This document shows positions 1-8,771 of a stretch of DNA of 64,000 bases, one piece after another. Below the pieces are notes generated by a model. That model was not told where the DNA came from, made no database searches, and was given only the letters and a program-made list of their open reading frames with translations. Position numbers and translations under genes: made by a program. The stretch's first letter is position 1. The number at the start of each line of letters is the position of its first letter. Source of the stretch: Actinacidiphila fildesensis (GTDB taxonomy: Bacteria; Actinomycetota; Actinomycetes; Streptomycetales; Streptomycetaceae); NCBI RefSeq assembly GCF_042652185.1, contig NZ_JBHSIX010000003.1; one strand, 5' to 3'.

Positions 1-548
1 TCACCGACGAAGAGCGCCCGCTCGAAGAGCCCGGCGACCTGCAGCAGCGCGTCCGAGCGCATCTGGTACGCCTCGTCGACGATCGCGTGCCGCCAGGGCG
101 ACGTCAGATCGGTGGTCTTGACGTACGCCCACTTCGCGGAGGTCGCGATCACCACCTTCTGCTGGGCGAGATCGGCGACCTTCGCGGACTTCACGATCGA
201 CGGATGCCGGTCGAGCAGCGGATCGGGCGGTGACTCGCTGCCGTGCAGCCGGCCGATCGCGAGCCCCGGATCGGCGGTCGCCAGCCGGTCCGCGAGATCG
301 TCCACCTGCGCGTTCGTCTGCGCCACTACCATCAACGACTCGCCCGCCGCGGTCAGTTCCCGGGCGGCGCGCACCACGAGCGTCGACTTGCCCGCGCCCG
401 GCGGGGAGTCGACGACGACACCGCGCGACGAGCCGTGCAGCGTGTCGCGCAGGATCGCCTCGGTGACCGCCGCCGCCTCGGCGGCGGGGTCGCGCGGGGC
501 GGGGCGGGCCGGGCCGTGGGGCGGAGAGTCCTCCGTCGTGCGGCTCAC
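1..548 (-). CDS. Superfamily-1 DNA helicase / AAA ATPase, 3' part outside the window
   Basis: Starts at GTG 548-546 and runs off the left edge, so only the first ~182 residues are visible. A Walker A motif PPGAGKS lies at about residues 49-55. A Walker B/motif II of the form IVDEAYQ lies near residue 158, followed by a motif III-like LFVGD at the edge. This order is typical of UvrD/Dna2-like superfamily-1 helicases. The start overlaps the stop of the upstream gene by 4 nt (GTGA), so the two are probably translationally coupled. Its partners are a RecB/Cas4-like nuclease and an unknown protein. A role in DNA end processing or defence is inference from that company. Confidence 0.8.
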   Translation of the reverse strand, partial: MSRTTEDSPPHGPARPAPRDPAAEAAAVTEAILRDTLHGSSRGVVVDSPPGAGKSTLVVRAARELTAAGESLMVVAQTNAQVDDLADRLATADPGLAIGRLHGSESPPDPLLDRHPSIVKSAKVADLAQQKVVIATSAKWAYVKTTDLTSPWRHAIVDEAYQMRSDALLQVAGLFERALFVG

Positions 549-2107
549 AGGAAGTCCTCCACGGTGACGGGATCGGGTGCGGGTGCGGCCGGCGCGGCGG
601 CGGTCTCCGGCGGGCCGCCGTGCGTCCACGGGGTGTCCTCCGGGTCGGGCAACTCCGGTCCGCCGCGCGGCGCGTGCTCGAACAGGGTCCAGCACACGCG
701 GTCGCCGGCCGCGGGCACCGACCCCTCGTCCGGGACCTTGCCCCGGCCCATGCCGTTCAGCAGTCGCACCGTGACCTCACCGGGCGCCGGCCATTCGACG
801 AAGCGCGCCTCCTGGGTCTTCCCCCCGGGAAGCGCGCGGTAGAGCTTCGCGTCGGCGTCGAAATGCGGTACGTCGGCGGTCGCGACGGTTACCAGCGGGC
901 GCGGGCGCGGCACCTTCGCCTCGCTGTACGCCATCACCACGTCGGTGACCTCGCCCGCGAACGCCTCGCCGGACAGCCGCCGCCCGGCCATCACCAGCGG
1001 ATCGTCCAGCGCCTCCTGCGCCTCCAGCCGCACCTGGGCCGTCTCGCGGCCCATCAGCTTCTGCGCGGCCGCGATGGCGTCGTCACGCTTCGGCTGCGGC
1101 GGCTCACCGGCCCGCACCCGGTCCCGGTGGCCGGTGTACGACCAGCGGTCCCGCTTCCAGCGCTCCTCGACATGCCCGCCCTCGGGCAGCGCCCGCAGCA
1201 GATCGAGCCCGCGCCACACATCGTCCCAGGTAGGCCGCAACTGGCTCTCGACGAGCGCCCGCACCTCGGCCTCGGCGGCGGACGTCGCGGCGGACCGTTC
1301 CTCGCCGGCCGCCCGCGCCGCCGCCCGGGCCGCGTCGAAGCGGGACATCGCGGGGGCCAGCACCGTGTTGTCGAAGGCGGGGTCGGTCGCCGGGCCGGCG
1401 GGCGGGCTCAGCAACAGGCCGTCCGGTCCGCGTCCGGTCTCCGCGCGACGGGCCGCGTCCGCGCCGGTCATGCCCTTCGGAGGGGCGATCCAGCCGAGCA
1501 GCGCGCCCAGGTGCTGGTCCTCCAGATTGCTCTGGCCGGTCGCCCAGTGCCGCGACAGCAGCTCCGTCATCGACAGCAGCAGCGAGGCGCCGGGGGTGCG
1601 GGCGCGCTCCCCGTAGTGCGTCAGCCAGCGGCCGGAGAGCGGCACCCGTGACGGCACCGGATAGGGCTCGTCAGGATTCTCCTCCGCCGTGCGGCGGAAC
1701 CGGGTGGAGCGGCCGAGCAGCCGGACGTAGTCCGCCGCCGCCGCGTTCGGCACGATGATCTGCGGGGCGTCCGCGCAGACCTCGGACTCCTCGCGGTTCC
1801 GCGTCGCCGGTTCGGTCTCCACGTCGTCCGCGTACCGGTCCATGTGCGCGATGACCGTGGTCGCCAGCGCCGCGAGGAAGTCGAACCGCAGGTCCCGGTC
1901 ACGCGGCTGCGTCACCACCAGCAGGCTCGGTGCCTCCCGGTCGCGGCCCACCAGCGCGCCCAGTGGTGCGCCGACCTCGCCCGCCGTCGTCAGCGGCACG
2001 AACACCAGCGGATGCTGCGACAGGTACCGGTGCCGGACCGTCGCCACCGGCTGCGCCCGGCCCGCGACCACGGCCTCGGCCCGCGCCAGGGTCCCGATCA
2101 GTGACAT
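545..2107 (-). CDS. Uncharacterised 520-aa protein between nuclease and helicase
   Basis: I do not recognise a domain. The protein is soluble-looking, with no signal peptide or membrane segment. It is rich in Arg, Glu and Ala, with a charged, probably helical middle section at about residues 255-310. The ATG start at 2107 lies inside the end of the nuclease gene (10-nt overlap), and the stop overlaps the helicase start by 4 nt. Such tight coupling on both sides suggests the three products act together. It could be a scaffold, a DNA-binding specificity subunit or an effector. None of these is shown by the sequence. Confidence 0.75.
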   Translation of the reverse strand: MSLIGTLARAEAVVAGRAQPVATVRHRYLSQHPLVFVPLTTAGEVGAPLGALVGRDREAPSLLVVTQPRDRDLRFDFLAALATTVIAHMDRYADDVETEPATRNREESEVCADAPQIIVPNAAAADYVRLLGRSTRFRRTAEENPDEPYPVPSRVPLSGRWLTHYGERARTPGASLLLSMTELLSRHWATGQSNLEDQHLGALLGWIAPPKGMTGADAARRAETGRGPDGLLLSPPAGPATDPAFDNTVLAPAMSRFDAARAAARAAGEERSAATSAAEAEVRALVESQLRPTWDDVWRGLDLLRALPEGGHVEERWKRDRWSYTGHRDRVRAGEPPQPKRDDAIAAAQKLMGRETAQVRLEAQEALDDPLVMAGRRLSGEAFAGEVTDVVMAYSEAKVPRPRPLVTVATADVPHFDADAKLYRALPGGKTQEARFVEWPAPGEVTVRLLNGMGRGKVPDEGSVPAAGDRVCWTLFEHAPRGGPELPDPEDTPWTHGGPPETAAAPAAPAPDPVTVEDFL

Positions 2108-3240
2108 GAGGCACCCCCAGCGGTGAGCGCCTCGGCGCGCAGCACGGCGGCGCGGCGCAGCGCGGCGACGGCGGGGTCCGCCGTCTCGGCGCCGGCGGCG
2201 TCCGTGCCGAGGGCGGCGGACAGCACGGCCTCGACCGTGGTGAGGGTGCCCAGTTCGCCGCGCAGGCCGCGGCCCAGGGACTCGACGGAGCCGCAGGCAC
2301 GGGAGCGGTCACGGCAGTGGAAGGACAGCTCGCAGGCGGCCAGGCACTCGGGGGAGTACGCGGCCGGGACCGCCTCGACGGCGGCGGCCAGCTCGGGGGC
2401 CGGCCGGGTCGGGGTGCGGCCGTCCTCGGACCAGCGCAGGTCGAACGTGGTGCCGTCCGGCAGTTCGGCGGCGATCTCCTCGATACGGGTCAGCCGGGTC
2501 AGCTGCCGCCGGGTCACCGACAGCTGTTTGCGCACATCGACGAACTGGGCCGTCGGCAGGTTCGAGAAGTCCTTGGGGCAGACCAGCAGCACATCGTGCG
2601 ACACCCGCACGGGGCCCGTGGTCTCCTCCAGCAGCCCGGCCAGCCGCTCCAGCGCCAGCACGTACACCGCGGCCTGGCGGGCGGCGGCGCCCACCTTCAC
2701 CGGGTCCGCGCTGCCGTCCAGGATCGGGAAGGACTTGACCTCGACGACCGTCCAGGAGCCGTCCGGCGCGACGACCACCGCGTCCGGCTCCAGGTAGGCG
2801 GCGGAGCCCGCGACGTCGAGCGCCAGCAGCGGGTGGTCCAGCAGCGTCCAGCGGCCGGCGGAGGTCGCCTCCGCCAGGGCCAGCCGGGTCCTGGCGGTAC
2901 GGCCCTCAGGGCCGGCGGCCGACAGGTCCGGCAGCAGCGCGCCGCTGTCCTCGGGGGCGCCCAGCAGGCGCAGCAGCTCGGCGCACTCCTCCGCCTTGAC
3001 CCGGGCCTCGAAGGCATGGCCGCGGGCGAAGGCGAACTGGGACTGCCCGAACGGGGCGGGCGCGCCCAGCACCTGCGCGACCGCGCCCTTGTCGATCCCG
3101 GCGGCGTCGAGCAGGGCCCGGCGGCGGCAGCCGGGGTTCGCGGCCAGGGCCGCGAGGGCCCGCGCGTCGAGCGGACGTGGTGACGTGGCCGGTCCGCGCA
3201 ACTCGGCCAGCCGCTCCCGCAGATAGTGCGTAGTGCTCAC
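2098..3240 (-). CDS. RecB/Cas4-like PD-(D/E)XK nuclease with probable Fe-S cysteines
   Basis: 380 aa from a GTG start. A RecB-family core is readable: RGHAFE near residue 81, then EPDAVVV, then VVEVKS, then a QxxxY element (QAAVY). These correspond to the G-x-E, D, E-x-K and Q-x-x-x-Y motifs. The C-terminus carries a cysteine cluster (CLAACELSFHC and later RACG), and one more Cys lies near residue 38 (PGCRRR). One early plus several late cysteines is the arrangement known from Cas4 and AddB iron-sulfur nucleases. It is the first gene of an overlapping three-gene unit with an unknown protein and a helicase. No cas1/cas2 or CRISPR repeats are nearby, so a CRISPR role is not supported. Confidence 0.8.
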   Translation of the reverse strand: MSTTHYLRERLAELRGPATSPRPLDARALAALAANPGCRRRALLDAAGIDKGAVAQVLGAPAPFGQSQFAFARGHAFEARVKAEECAELLRLLGAPEDSGALLPDLSAAGPEGRTARTRLALAEATSAGRWTLLDHPLLALDVAGSAAYLEPDAVVVAPDGSWTVVEVKSFPILDGSADPVKVGAAARQAAVYVLALERLAGLLEETTGPVRVSHDVLLVCPKDFSNLPTAQFVDVRKQLSVTRRQLTRLTRIEEIAAELPDGTTFDLRWSEDGRTPTRPAPELAAAVEAVPAAYSPECLAACELSFHCRDRSRACGSVESLGRGLRGELGTLTTVEAVLSAALGTDAAGAETADPAVAALRRAAVLRAEALTAGGASCH

Positions 3241-3261
3241 CCGCGGAAGTCTCGCACCCGG

Positions 3262-4269
3262 CTACGACATTCGGCCCTGACCCACGGAAGACCTGCCCGA
3301 GGGATCCGATCTGTGCTCGTCCCGGTGGTCGTCGTGAGATCCCGTCCGCGGGGTCGCGACGCCGCTGGGGACGGCGCCGTGCGGCGCCGTTCTGGGAGCC
3401 GCCGAGGCCGGGGCCGTCGTCCCGGGGCCGGCAGCGGACGCGGAGGCCGCCACGACCGGGCTGTGGCCCTCCGCGGAGGTGGTGGCACCGGACCGGACGG
3501 CCCACCGGGCGCGCAGCGCGTCGACGGCGAGAAGGACCCGCGGGGCCAGCAGGTAGCCGATGCCCATGACGGCCGCACCGGCGACCGCGTCCAGCAGGTA
3601 GTGGTTGGCGGTGCCCATCACCACGAACGTGGTGATCAGCGGGTACAGGATGCCCAGCGCGCGCACCAGTGGGGTCCGCCCGTAGCGCCACAGCATGATC
3701 CCGCACCACAGCGACCAGCCGACGTGCAGGCTCGGCATCGCCGCGTACTGGTTGGTCAGCCCGCCGAGGCCGCGCGGGGCGCTGGCGTCCTGGCCCCACC
3801 AGCCGTAGGAGCCGTACTGCGCCATGGTGTCGATGAAGCCGTGGCTGGAGTCCAGCAGCCGGGGCGGCGCCGTGGGCATGAGGGTGAAGCCGATCAGCCC
3901 GATCAGGGTGGAGAGCATCAGCCATGTGCGGGCCGCGCGGTAGTGGGTGGGCCGCCGCCGCCACAGCCACACCAGGATCACGGGCGTCACGAGATAGTGC
4001 AGCGAGGCGTACGCGAAGTCCGCGGGGACGCCGATCGCGGCGTACTTCGTACAGATGCCGTTGAGCCAGCGCTCCGGATCGATCCGCATCAGCTCTTCGA
4101 GATGCAGGATGTCGATCCCGCTCTCGACGGCGTTGTCCACGTCGCCGCGGACCAGCAGGCGGCCGCACGAGTAGAGGGCGTACACGACGGCGATGAGCGG
4201 CAGCTCGGTCCACCAGCGCAGCCGGCCCCGGTAGGCCGAGGCGCGAGGCGCTGTGGCGGTGATCGTCAT
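3262..4269 (-). CDS. PAP2-superfamily membrane phosphatase/phosphotransferase
   Basis: 335 aa with several hydrophobic segments. The motifs PTAPPRL, MPSLHVGWS and TANHYLLDAVAG match the C1-C3 active-site motifs of the PAP2_3 (inositol phosphotransferase/Aur1-like) branch, with the catalytic histidines in SLH and NHYLLD. The likely substrate is a lipid phosphate or phosphoinositol lipid at the membrane. The C-terminal ~90 residues are a low-complexity Ala/Ser/Thr/Gly tail, probably cytoplasmic and disordered. The start at 4269 was chosen because a GGGGAG sits upstream; an ATG at 4314 has no convincing ribosome-binding site. It is divergent from a TetR gene across a near-perfect palindrome (4325-4345). 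Confidence 0.85.
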   Translation of the reverse strand: MTITATAPRASAYRGRLRWWTELPLIAVVYALYSCGRLLVRGDVDNAVESGIDILHLEELMRIDPERWLNGICTKYAAIGVPADFAYASLHYLVTPVILVWLWRRRPTHYRAARTWLMLSTLIGLIGFTLMPTAPPRLLDSSHGFIDTMAQYGSYGWWGQDASAPRGLGGLTNQYAAMPSLHVGWSLWCGIMLWRYGRTPLVRALGILYPLITTFVVMGTANHYLLDAVAGAAVMGIGYLLAPRVLLAVDALRARWAVRSGATTSAEGHSPVVAASASAAGPGTTAPASAAPRTAPHGAVPSGVATPRTGSHDDHRDEHRSDPSGRSSVGQGRMS

Positions 4270-4324
4270 GCGGCCGTTCTCCCCGTTCTGCGGATGTGGC
4301 TCGTTGCGGACCATGTCGTAGGCT

Positions 4325-4345
4325 CTACCGTACGTCGTACGCTAG
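4325..4345. promoter_or_regulatory. Palindromic operator, probably for the adjacent TetR
   Basis: A 21-bp inverted repeat centred on 4335. The half sites are CTACCGTACG and CGTACGCTAG, which match as palindrome arms except at one position. It lies 56 bp upstream of the PAP2 start and ~140 bp upstream of the TetR start, which suits a TetR repressor controlling both promoters. That the neighbouring TetR binds it is inference. Confidence 0.6.
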
Positions 4346-4483
4346 ACAGCCCGCACATCGCCCCGGAAATTCCTGGCCACACTGCGTTCGTTCCGTGTTC
4401 AACATCTCTTGGTCGGGTATGCGTGCGGGAAGACGCCCGGGGCGCCCTCCCAGGTTGCTCTCCGCGAGAAGTTAGAGAATGGC

Positions 4484-5191
4484 ATGACCGTCACCCAGTC
4501 GGCCCGCGCCCCCCGGCGCCGCGCTCCGCGCAACACGCTCAATCCGGACAGAATCCTTGACGCAGCGGTCGTCCTGCTCGACCGTGACGGCGCCGAGGCG
4601 TTCACCATGCGCGCCCTCGCCGCGCAGCTCGGCGTCGGCACGATGGCCGTCTACTCGCACTTCCGCAGCAAGGAAGAGATCAGCGACGCCGTCGCCCAGC
4701 GGCTGCTCAGCGAGGTCGAGCTGCCCGCCGTGGGCGAGGCCGCGGGCGTCGCGGACGCCCGCGAGCAACTGCGTGAAGTATGCCGCAGTGTCTTCCGGCT
4801 CTTCGCGGAGCACCCGTCGGCCCTGCAGCTGCTGACCACCCGGCCCATGCGCGGCGACGAGGCCATCGCCGTCATCGACCGGATGCTGGGCCTGCTGCGC
4901 GCCGCCGGCCTCGACCGGGTCGACGCCGCGCGCGCCCACGTCGCCCTCATGCAGTACACGGTCGGCTCCGCGCTGTGGAACGTCCGCCGGGACCGCGCCC
5001 TGTGCGAGGACGGTCTGCGCGACCGGGTACGCGCCCGGCTCGCCGACCTCCCCGCCGACCGCTACCCCGCGCTCACCGAGCTCGTCCCCGAGCTCGCCAT
5101 CGCGCAGGACGCGGGCATGGCCCAGTACGAGCTCGGCCTCGACGGACTGCTGACCGGCCTCATCGGGCCGGGCGCCCGGAGTGCGCGATGA
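4484..5191 (+). CDS. TetR-family transcriptional regulator
   Basis: 235 aa. Residues ~20-70 form a clear TetR helix-turn-helix: ILDAAVVLLDRDG, then FTMRALAAQLGVGTMAVYSH, then a lysine-glutamate turn. The C-terminal part is an all-helical ligand domain of the TetR_C type seen in many actinobacterial regulators. ATG 4484 is preferred; an in-frame earlier start at 4409 would add 25 residues unlike the family. It is divergent from the PAP2 gene over a 21-bp palindrome, so local autoregulation and control of PAP2 is the simplest model. A histidine phosphatase follows after 38 bp and may be co-transcribed. Confidence 0.85.
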   Translation: MTVTQSARAPRRRAPRNTLNPDRILDAAVVLLDRDGAEAFTMRALAAQLGVGTMAVYSHFRSKEEISDAVAQRLLSEVELPAVGEAAGVADAREQLREVCRSVFRLFAEHPSALQLLTTRPMRGDEAIAVIDRMLGLLRAAGLDRVDAARAHVALMQYTVGSALWNVRRDRALCEDGLRDRVRARLADLPADRYPALTELVPELAIAQDAGMAQYELGLDGLLTGLIGPGARSAR

Positions 5192-5229
5192 TGGAGTGAT
5201 CTCCATTACGTAGTGAAAGGTCCCTCCGC

Positions 5230-5838
5230 ATGGCTCCGCGCATCCTTCTGGTCCGTCACGGCCAGACGGAGTGGTCCCTCTCCGGCCGCCACACCGGCCG
5301 CACCGACATCCCCCTCACCGACGAGGGCCGCCGCACCGCCCGGCTCCTCGCCGAACGGCTGCACGGCGCCCCCTGGGACGGACTCCCCGGCCTCGAGGTC
5401 CGCACCAGCCCCCTCGTCCGCGCGAGCGAGACCGGCGAACTCACCGGCTTCGGCGACCGCGCCAAGCCGTGGGACGCCCTCATGGAGTGGGACTACGGCG
5501 CCTACGAAGGGCTCGTCCCCGACGAGATCGCCGAGCGCGAGCGCGCGGCGGGCCGGCCCGAGTGGAACATCTGGCGGGACGGGGTGGTGGGCGGCGAGTC
5601 CCTCGCGGAGGTCGCGGAGCGGGCGGACGAGGTGGTGGCGTGGGCGCGGTCGGCGGAGCGGGATGTGCTCGTCTTCGCCCACGGGCACTTCTTGCGGACG
5701 CTGGGGGCGCGGTGGTTGGGGTTGGACCCGTCGTTCGGGGCTTCCATCCGGCTGGATCCGGCGTCGCTGTCGATTCTGGGGTGGGCGTACGGGGACCCGG
5801 CGGTGGAACGCTGGAACGACACGGGGCACCTCGGGTGA
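5230..5838 (+). CDS. Histidine phosphatase (phosphoglycerate mutase superfamily)
   Basis: 202 aa with the N-terminal signature LLVRHGQTEWS, in which the RHG histidine is the phospho-acceptor. A second catalytic histidine occurs in FAHGHFLR near residue 156. WDYGAYEG supplies the usual glutamate region. The length and architecture fit small acid phosphatases/PGM-like enzymes such as CobC-type proteins. The natural substrate cannot be read from the sequence. A GAAAGG ribosome-binding site stands 9 nt before the ATG. It lies just downstream of the TetR gene, in the same direction. Confidence 0.88.
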   Translation: MAPRILLVRHGQTEWSLSGRHTGRTDIPLTDEGRRTARLLAERLHGAPWDGLPGLEVRTSPLVRASETGELTGFGDRAKPWDALMEWDYGAYEGLVPDEIAERERAAGRPEWNIWRDGVVGGESLAEVAERADEVVAWARSAERDVLVFAHGHFLRTLGARWLGLDPSFGASIRLDPASLSILGWAYGDPAVERWNDTGHLG

Positions 5839-5918
5839 CGTGGGAACTGCCCCGCCGCAGGCACTGACGTACCCGCACTCCGACCGCAGGTGGGTCCTGG
5901 AACCTCCGCCGGAGGCGG

Positions 5919-7238
5919 TCAGCGCTGGCGGTTGAGGAAGTCGGCTACCGCCGTCGTCCGGTGGTGGGGGCGGAGGCGGGTGGCTGTGGTGTCCAGGAGG
6001 GCTCGTACGCGGGAGGACTGGACGCGGCCGAGGAGGTCGAGGACGCGGGAGCCCGCGGCGGCGGCCTCGTCGGGGCGGTCGCCGGCGGCCAGGTTTGCGG
6101 ACAACTCGGCGCCGTAGAGGGCGATGTTGCGGGTGAAGTGCGGGTCCTGGAGGCTGACCGCGCGGCGGGCGGAGTCCGCGGCGCGGCGGTGGTCGCCGAG
6201 CGCGGACCAGGACTGGGCCTCCAGGCCCGCGAGTTCGGCCTCGCCGAAGAACGTCATCCACTGCGGGTCGGCGTCGGACGGGCCGCGCCCGAAGAGTGAC
6301 TGGGCGCGGGACAGCGCGCGTTCGCATCCGGAGCGGTCGCCGAGTCCCGCGCGGCCGCCCGCTTCGCGCAGCGCGAGCAGGGAGAGCAGCCGCGGTGAGG
6401 CGAGGCGCCGGGCGGCGGCCTGGGCGGCCTGCGCGGCCCGGACGGCCTCGTGCGGCCGGCCCGCGTCGCGGGCGAGGAAGGCGGTGTTGCAGAACGCGTG
6501 GGCCTCCAGGGCAGCGTCGCCCGACACGCGGGCCGTGGCGAGCGCCTCGGCGTAGTAGGAGCGGGCGTCGGTGAACCGGCCGGAGTCGTGGGCCAGCCAT
6601 CCGACGGAGACGGCGAGTTCACCCGCTCCGGCGTACAACCCGTCGGCCACGGACTGGCTGTAGGCGCCCTCGTCGAGCAGCCGGTAGGCGGTGCGCAGGG
6701 CCTGGCCCGCCTGTTCGTACAGGCCGTCCGCGCCGTGCCGGTCGTCGTGCAGCCGGATGTGCCGCACGGCTTCCTCGACGGCGTGGACCTCGCCGACGCC
6801 GACCCGGCCGGCGGGTGGGTGCACGGCGGAGCCGGACACCAGGGCGGTCGCGATGACGGCGGGGCCGCCGGTCATGAACACGCGACGCAGCACGTCGCTC
6901 TCCTCGAACTCGAATTCGTACGTATCCAGCGGTGGCGCGCCGCCGCGTCTGCCCCGTACCGCTTCGCGCGGGGCGAAGCCCAGGTCGCCCAGCGAGCGGC
7001 CGGGGAACATATGGCGGAACACCCGCTCGTAGGCGTAGTTGGGGCACCGGATCTCCCCGGCCTCCACCCGCCCGATGTACCGGGCGTCGCAGCTGACCTG
7101 CTCGCCGATCTCGCGGGCGGAACGGCGTACCGCCGCAGCGAACTCGTTGGGGGAACGGTCTCCGCGCAACTGCCGGAAGGCCGCGTTGGCCATGGTGGCG
7201 GTTCGGGCTGGATCGGGGCTTGAGGACGGTGAAGCCAT
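5919..7238 (-). CDS. Large XRE-type regulator with helical-repeat C-terminus
   Basis: 439 aa. Residues ~17-70 contain an HTH-like segment (SPNEFAAAVRRSAREIGEQV followed by RYIGRVEAGEIRCP), the XRE pattern in which the recognition helix precedes VEAGE. The remainder (from residue ~140) is a run of Ala-rich amphipathic helices such as ARSYYAEALATARVSGD and DHRRAADSARRAV, typical of TPR-like repeats. The layout resembles the Streptomyces NsdA-type regulators that affect development and antibiotic production, but I cannot assign it firmly. ATG 7238 has an AGGAG six bases upstream, which decides the start. It is divergent from the small gene at 7446. Confidence 0.8.
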   Translation of the reverse strand: MASPSSSPDPARTATMANAAFRQLRGDRSPNEFAAAVRRSAREIGEQVSCDARYIGRVEAGEIRCPNYAYERVFRHMFPGRSLGDLGFAPREAVRGRRGGAPPLDTYEFEFEESDVLRRVFMTGGPAVIATALVSGSAVHPPAGRVGVGEVHAVEEAVRHIRLHDDRHGADGLYEQAGQALRTAYRLLDEGAYSQSVADGLYAGAGELAVSVGWLAHDSGRFTDARSYYAEALATARVSGDAALEAHAFCNTAFLARDAGRPHEAVRAAQAAQAAARRLASPRLLSLLALREAGGRAGLGDRSGCERALSRAQSLFGRGPSDADPQWMTFFGEAELAGLEAQSWSALGDHRRAADSARRAVSLQDPHFTRNIALYGAELSANLAAGDRPDEAAAAGSRVLDLLGRVQSSRVRALLDTTATRLRPHHRTTAVADFLNRQR

Positions 7239-7445
7239 GGCGGACTCCTGGTGCGGACGGCGCGACGACGGTACCCGCTGTGACGGGGCAGATACCGAGG
7301 GTTTGCCTACAAAACGGATATCTCACCCGTGATCCGCCATGAAATGCCACCCCTTGCGGCGTTAGCGGGGCGTAGCTGTTGACAGGGAGGCGCGTTGTAC
7401 TCCTCGTAAGGGCGGTGCTGCGTCCGCCCGCGAGGAGGGTTCCCC

Positions 7446-7850
7446 TTGTTGGACACCGATCGGCACGAACCGAGCCCGGAGCGGAGCGAGATGCCGCCGG
7501 CGACGCCGCCGTGCGATCTCGTCACCGTCCCGACCCAGCAGGGCCTGGAGGCCGTCGACATCCTGCGGCTGCGGACCGGCGTCGGGCCGGTGCTGCACGA
7601 CGACGCGGGGGACGGCATCGGGTTCCTGGTGCCGCAGGGCACCGCGGACGGCTGGGACCTGCCCGGCAGTTCCTGTACGCGGAGCAACGGCCGCGGCTTC
7701 TCGATCGGCGCGGAGCCGTCGGAGGCCGGTTCCGGCTGGCTGGTGCCGCCGGACAGCGGGCCCGGCCGGATCACCGCCACCGACCCGGCCGTCCTGCGGG
7801 CGGCGCTCGGTGAGGCGGCCCGCACGATCAGGCTGGCCGGCGGCGTCTGA
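7446..7850 (+). CDS. Conserved-looking small hypothetical protein, 134 aa
   Basis: Starts at a TTG with a strong GAGGAGGG ribosome-binding site 8 bp upstream. It has no signal peptide or membrane helix. The central region (GVGPVLHDDAGDGIGFLVP, then GWDLPGSSC) resembles small actinobacterial proteins often found beside XRE-family regulators and related to the N-terminus of primase-like proteins, but I do not recognise a named family. It is divergent from the large XRE regulator, which may control it. It is followed after 31 bp by the spermidine-synthase-like gene. Confidence 0.65.
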   Translation: MLDTDRHEPSPERSEMPPATPPCDLVTVPTQQGLEAVDILRLRTGVGPVLHDDAGDGIGFLVPQGTADGWDLPGSSCTRSNGRGFSIGAEPSEAGSGWLVPPDSGPGRITATDPAVLRAALGEAARTIRLAGGV

Positions 7851-7881
7851 CGCCGGCTGCTTGCTGGCCGATACTGGTCGG

Positions 7882-8748
7882 GTGGCAGGTAAGAAGCAGG
7901 GCGGAAGGGCGCAGGCCCGCGAAGCGGTCGGCGCCGTGGTCGACGGCGGGCAGGCCGAGCTGGTCCCGGACCGGGAAAGGCCGCACGGCTGGACGCTGCT
8001 CATCGACGGCGCACCGCAGTCGCACGTCGACCTCGACGACCCGTCGTACCTGGACTTCTCGTACCAGCGCAGGCTGGGCCACATCATCGACCTGGTCGCG
8101 CCCCCGGGGCGCCCGCTGCAGGTGCTGCACCTGGGCGGCGGCGCGCTCACCCTGGCCCGGTACACCGCCGCGACCCGGCCGCGCTCCACCCAGCAGGCCG
8201 TCGAGATCGACGGTCCGCTCGTCGAGCTGGTCCGCCGTGAACTGCCGTGGGACCGGACCTGGCGGATCAAGGTGCGGGGCGGGGACGCCCGGGCGGGGCT
8301 GGGGAAGGTCCCGGACGGCTGGGCCGACCTGGTCATCGCCGATGTCTTCGGCGGCGCCCGCACTCCCGCGCATCTGACCAGCGCCGAATTCCTGCACGAG
8401 GTCAGGCGCGCGCTGCGGCCCGGCGGTTTCTACGCGGCCAACCTCGCCGACGGCGGCGCCCTCGGCTTCCTGCGCGCCCAGATCGCCACCGCGCGGTCGG
8501 CGTTCGCCGAGGTCTGTGTGTCCGCCGACCCGGCGGTGCTGCGCGGCCGCCGTTTCGGCAACGCCATCCTGCTCGCCGCCGACGTCGAGCTGCCGCTCGC
8601 CGAGCTGACCCGGCGGGTCGCCTCCGACCCGCACCCCGGCCGCGTCGAACACGGCCGCCCGCTGGCCGACTTCGCCGGCGGCGCGGCCCCGGTCACCGAC
8701 GCGACGGCCGCCCCGTCCCCGGCCCCGCCGGAGTCGGTCTTCCGCTGA
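7882..8748 (+). CDS. Spermidine-synthase-like (fused MTase fold) protein
   Basis: 288 aa from GTG 7882. The Rossmann core is clear: VLHLGGGALTLARY is the nucleotide-binding loop, QAVEIDGPLVELV the acidic end of strand 2, and GDARAGL followed by LVIADVFGG strand 4. This is the polyamine synthase/SpeE-like family. The actinobacterial members of this short type usually lack a proven substrate and are annotated as spermidine synthase or fused-MFS relatives. No transmembrane part is present here. The last ~25 residues are Pro/Ala-rich and probably unstructured. It converges on the secreted protein gene ending at 8772. Confidence 0.8.
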   Translation: MAGKKQGGRAQAREAVGAVVDGGQAELVPDRERPHGWTLLIDGAPQSHVDLDDPSYLDFSYQRRLGHIIDLVAPPGRPLQVLHLGGGALTLARYTAATRPRSTQQAVEIDGPLVELVRRELPWDRTWRIKVRGGDARAGLGKVPDGWADLVIADVFGGARTPAHLTSAEFLHEVRRALRPGGFYAANLADGGALGFLRAQIATARSAFAEVCVSADPAVLRGRRFGNAILLAADVELPLAELTRRVASDPHPGRVEHGRPLADFAGGAAPVTDATAAPSPAPPESVFR

Positions 8749-8771
8749 ACCGGAGATCCGGACGACAGGCC

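Noticed and set aside
2098..3240. A CRISPR-associated Cas4
   Set aside because: The nuclease motifs and cysteines fit the wider RecB/Cas4 group, but no cas1, cas2 or repeat array is present. A stand-alone or helicase-linked role is more likely.
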